64,000 bases of DNA from Actinoplanes flavus. Its GTDB lineage: Bacteria > Actinomycetota > Actinomycetes > Mycobacteriales > Micromonosporaceae. The position numbers were made by a program, and so were the translations under genes. Where the stretch lies: contig NZ_JAGFNS010000033.1 in NCBI RefSeq assembly GCF_017592555.1, positions 1 through 64,000 on the forward strand, read 5' to 3'. Positions 61,541-64,000 of this stretch are shown piece by piece (position 1 is the first letter of the stretch; every line of letters begins with the position of its first letter). The notes under the pieces are model-generated. The model had not been told where the DNA came from. It worked only from the letters and a program-made list of their open reading frames with translations, and searched no databases.

Positions 61541-62091
61541 CCCCACCGCCCGCCCCTCGTCGCTCGTTGCCGCCCGGCGCTCGCCGTCCGTCGCCGCTCG
61601 CTCGCCGCTTGCGTGCCCGCTCGTTGCCTGCCCGCTCGTTGCCTGTCACCCGCCGCCGTCCGCCGTCGCCGCCTGCTGGCCACTTGCCGCCTACTGGACT
61701 GCCTGCCGCCCACCCGTCGCCTTCCGTCGCCTGCCCTCGCCCGCCGCTGACTCTCGGGGGCACGGCGTCGCGCCGCCCGCACCTCTCACACGCCGATCTT
61801 GGACGATTTGCCACCGTTTTCGGTGGTATGGCGTTCAAGGCCGGGTGGTCTGGTGGTGTGGGTCGCGCAGCATGCCGCCCGGGCCGCGAAAGGCCCGAGC
61901 CGTTCGCCGGCTTTCCGTATCCGTCGGCTCTTGCCGTATCCGCTGACTCTTGGCGTCGGCCGACTTTCGGTGTCTGCCGACTTTCGGCGCCGAAGACTGA
62001 TCGATCGGCGGACCCGGCGTCCGTCGCCGGTTTACCGTTGAGCGCGCGAGAATGCGGTATTCCGTTTCGGACACGAGGAGATACACCTTTC
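61541..62091. other. Low-complexity intergenic region after rph
   Basis: These 551 bp contain no gene I can support. From 61555 to about 61760 the sequence is a drifting mix of CCGCTCGTTGCC, CGCCGTC and GTCGCCT motifs. From 61905 to 62030 a degenerate repeat of (CCGTATCCG/TCGGCCGACT)TTCGG-like units appears. Both look like old, decayed tandem arrays. A promoter for the LTD gene must lie near 62040-62080. Confidence 0.5.
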
Positions 62092-62538
62092 ATGCGCCGT
62101 ACCATCCTGGGGGCCGTCGTCGCGGTCGCCGCCACCCTGGTCAGCACCACCCCGGCCCAGGCCGCCGCACCCGCTCTGCGGTTCCACTCCACGCAGTACG
62201 ACTCCCCAGGCAAGGACACCCGCTCCAACACGTCCCTCAATGCTGAGTGGATCGCTCTCGTCAACACGAGCAGCAAGGCCGTCAACCTGTCCGGCTGGTC
62301 AATTGTTGACAAGTCTAAGACGTACACCTTCGGCAATGTCACCATCGCCGCGAACGGCGGCAAGGTCTACCTGCACACCGGCAAGGGCACGAACACGAAG
62401 ACCCACCTGTACTGGGGTTCCGGAAACTACGTCTGGAACAACACCGGCGACACCGCCACGCTGCGTACCAAGGCCGGCAAGACCCACGACACCTGCAAGT
62501 GGGGCAACAAGTCGGGCCGCACCCGCGTCGCCTGCTGA
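62092..62538 (+). CDS. Secreted lamin-tail-domain protein
   Basis: A 148-residue protein with a signal peptide (RRTILGAVVAVAATLVSTTPAQA). The mature part is a lamin-tail-like beta sandwich: LRFHSTQYDSPGKDTRSNTSLNAEWIALVN, then AVNLSGWSIVDKSKTYTFG and GGKVYLHTGKGTNTKTHLYWG, with NYVWNNTGDTATLRTKAG. Two Cys near the end (DTCKW, VAC) likely pair. Bacterial lamin-tail domains often occur on exported proteins attached to nucleases or surface structures; here it is alone. ATG at 62092 follows a GAGGAG element. Confidence 0.87.
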   Translation: MRRTILGAVVAVAATLVSTTPAQAAAPALRFHSTQYDSPGKDTRSNTSLNAEWIALVNTSSKAVNLSGWSIVDKSKTYTFGNVTIAANGGKVYLHTGKGTNTKTHLYWGSGNYVWNNTGDTATLRTKAGKTHDTCKWGNKSGRTRVAC

Positions 62539-62629
62539 CAACCACCTTCCGGTACGCCGGACGCCATCGTCGTTCCGGTAGAGCCGTTCCGCCCGGCCGG
62601 CGAGCGGTTGCTGCCCGCTCCGTCCGCCA

Positions 62630-62812
62630 CGGCGGTGCACGTGGGCGTACCGGAAACGGTGGAGGGGAGACGCGGACCTCGCGCCACGGCGGTGCACGTG
62701 GGCGTACCGGAAAGTGGTGGAGGGGAGACGCGGGTCTCGCGTCAGCGGGGGCGCACGTAGGCGTACCGGAAATGGCGGAAGGGAGACGCGGACCGCGCGT
62801 CAGCAGTCGAAG
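62630..62812. repeat. 57-59 bp tandem array covering the 3' end of the Imm5-like gene
   Basis: GGCGTACCGG recurs at 62644, 62701 and 62760, with a GGTGGAGGGGAGACGCG(G)-like block after it. The segment CGCGTCAGC, which holds the stop codon of the minus-strand Imm5-like gene (62800-62802), appears again one unit away near 62747. The array lies between two converging genes. Confidence 0.8.
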
Positions 62813-63315
62813 ACCGACCAGCAGATGTCGTTGCGCAGGCGCTGGTCGTCGAGGACCAGCTCCCGGATCGGGGCGGGGAGCTGGTCACGTTGCCATCGGC
62901 ATTCGCGGCGGCCGGCGGATGCGGCGCCGGCCTTCGGGGCGGCGGCGCGGACGGCCTTGATGGCGTAGGCGGCCGCGCCCAGCTCGTGCGCGGCCACGTG
63001 GGCGACGACTGCGGCCTGGCCCGCCGCGTAGGCCGCGTGCCGGGCCGCGCCGCGCAGATCCCGGGCCGCGCCCATCGCGTGCCCACCGGCCGCTCGTGCC
63101 TGCATCATCCGTACCTCGCCGCGGGTCCAGGCGCGGGCGTGTGCGATCGCCTCGCGGGGCCGGGGGTCGTCCGGGTGTTCCGCCTCGAACAGGTGCAGTA
63201 CATGCTCGGCGCAGGTGGCCGCCCACAGTGCGAGCAGATGGTGGTTCTCGTCGGTGAGGCTTCCACCACGGCGCAGCGTGATGAAACGCGGATCGCGGAC
63301 CTTCGGCAGGATCAT
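62800..63315 (-). CDS. Imm5-like putative immunity protein
   Basis: A 171-residue protein, all-helical. It has LALWAATCAEHVLHLFEAEHPDDPRPREAIAHARAWTRGE, then ARDLRGAARHAAYAAGQAAVVAHVAAHELGAAAYAIKAVRAA, and ends RNDICWSVFDC. This matches the Imm-5-like family of putative immunity proteins, whose members are often near polymorphic toxins. No toxin gene is visible here; the neighbour upstream is a membrane protein 11 bp away, so the two may be an operon. The final codons lie in a tandem array. The function is not established. Confidence 0.78.
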   Translation of the reverse strand: MILPKVRDPRFITLRRGGSLTDENHHLLALWAATCAEHVLHLFEAEHPDDPRPREAIAHARAWTRGEVRMMQARAAGGHAMGAARDLRGAARHAAYAAGQAAVVAHVAAHELGAAAYAIKAVRAAAPKAGAASAGRRECRWQRDQLPAPIRELVLDDQRLRNDICWSVFDC

Positions 63316-63326
63316 GGCGAGCGTCG

Positions 63327-63998
63327 TCAGATGGCCTGGCCGGAGATGAACGGGAGCCAGCCCGCATACCAGCCGGACAGCAGGGCCAGGGCGCCGAGCA
63401 CGATGATCAGGTCGCGGTTCTTGAGGCGGGCCAGCAGCAGCGCCGGCACCAGCAGGACCGGGAACGCGGGCAGCAGGTGCCGGCCCACCATCGACATGTG
63501 GGTGCGGGAGCCGGTGGCCATGATGAGCATGACGGCCGCGAAGACGGTGAGTTGCCACGGGGCCCGGCTGACCAGCAGGGCCAGCAGCAGGATGAAACCG
63601 GCCAGGAACAGCAGGGACAGCACCCGGATGGGCTTCTGTGAATTGTCGTCGTCCACGCCGATGAGGATGTCGGTGGACATGTTCCAGGTGTTCTCGAAGT
63701 AGTCCCACCGTGCACCGAACGTGTTCTCGTGAATGCCGAAGTAACGTTCGTAACCGCCGAGCTTGGCCGAGGCGTAGGCGATGTAGGCGAGCAGCCCAGC
63801 CGGGGCCAGGGCCATGGCCGCGTACGGTCGCCAGCCGCCGCGCCGGGAGAAGGCGGCGACCAGCGCGGCCAGGCCGACGGTGCCGATCAGCACGGCGGCG
63901 GTGGGACGGCTCAGCCCGGCCACGCAGGCGAGCGCCCCGGCGATCAGCCAGCGCTCCTTGAGTACGGCGTAGAGCGCCCAGGCGGCGAGCGCGGTGAA
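63327..63998 (-). CDS. Polytopic membrane protein, mannosyltransferase-like (PIG-V/DUF2029 type), partial
   Basis: The visible 224 codons are the C-terminal part of a membrane protein whose start lies beyond the window edge. It contains LIAGALACVAGLSRPTAAVL, a segment typical of GT-C-type mannosyltransferases, and then a long non-membrane loop (YASAKLGGYERYFGIHENTFGARWDYFENTWN). Several helices follow to the end (LLSGWYAGWLPFISGQAI). Such proteins move sugars from lipid carriers at the outer face. The family is assigned by similarity of the SRPTA region and topology only. Confidence 0.65.
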   Translation of the reverse strand, partial: FTALAAWALYAVLKERWLIAGALACVAGLSRPTAAVLIGTVGLAALVAAFSRRGGWRPYAAMALAPAGLLAYIAYASAKLGGYERYFGIHENTFGARWDYFENTWNMSTDILIGVDDDNSQKPIRVLSLLFLAGFILLLALLVSRAPWQLTVFAAVMLIMATGSRTHMSMVGRHLLPAFPVLLVPALLLARLKNRDLIIVLGALALLSGWYAGWLPFISGQAI

Positions 63999-64000
63999 CA

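Overview
This 64 kb window comes from a high-GC actinomycete. The near-exclusive use of G/C in third codon positions, the frequent GTG starts and the families present (CU044_5270, DUF6230/DUF6114, DUF2750, WYL and PadR regulators, Rph) suggest Micromonosporaceae, possibly Actinoplanes. That taxonomic call is inference. It is chromosomal DNA with ordinary metabolic operons, an arsenic/metal island with many gene fragments, several antibiotic-resistance-type genes and many short tandem-repeat arrays. I found no rRNA, tRNA, CRISPR array or prophage.

Layout. 1-500: the 3' end of an IS200/IS605 tnpA with its terminal hairpin, then a 63-bp tandem array. 0.5-7.7 kb: a DUF4259 gene, an MFS exporter with a repeated 3' tail, an FtsX-type ABC exporter under a PadR regulator, a second PadR gene and a renalase-like flavoenzyme. 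7.8-13.1 kb: a LacI regulator with a long palindromic operator and a small divergent ORF, a secreted RCC1-repeat protein behind a perfect CebR box, a DUF2750 gene, a secreted lysozyme-like protein and a Rieske oxygenase. 13.1-24.5 kb: a hypothetical protein, a PAS/PAS/PAS hybrid histidine kinase overlapping murJ, an ECF sigma/CU044_5270 pair, a CBM2-GH18 chitinase, flavohemoglobin and NhaA. 24.6-35.4 kb: a small hypothetical, a TetM/OtrA-type ribosomal protection GTPase with an overlapping upstream ORF, IclR plus a pcaIJF-like CoA-transferase/thiolase operon, a DUF234 ATPase, an SDR, a WYL regulator, a flavin reductase-like protein and a VOC protein.

35.4-44.2 kb is an arsenic/heavy-metal island: an ArsR-ArsC fusion, an aquaporin, ArsC and a thioredoxin-reductase remnant; MerR and an alpha/beta hydrolase; ArsR, a 29-residue Cys-rich peptide and an ArsO-like flavoprotein. 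It then passes into fragments of an MFS gene, a serine resolvase, IS1634, a CmtR-like repressor and a CDF efflux pump. 44.2-49.7 kb holds a BRCT-like/LRR protein facing an overlapping LRR-MoxR-DUF2201(VWA) operon. 49.7-55 kb is a leucine-catabolism-type operon (biotin carboxylase, carboxyltransferase, HMG-CoA lyase) divergent from a TetR. 55-58.6 kb is an uncharacterised envelope cluster (two secreted proteins, TetR, DUF6230, DUF6114). 58.6-61.5 kb is a rifampin phosphotransferase behind a rifamycin-associated element; it carries two internal repeat expansions. The window ends with a lamin-tail-domain secreted protein, an Imm5-like protein and a polytopic membrane protein that runs off the edge.

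A theme that links distant parts of the window is local tandem duplication. Arrays of 18 to 65 bp units lie at the 3' ends of at least four genes, often with a copy of the stop codon in every unit. Others lie inside rph, and a 17-bp duplication overlaps the start codon of the arsR-arsC fusion.
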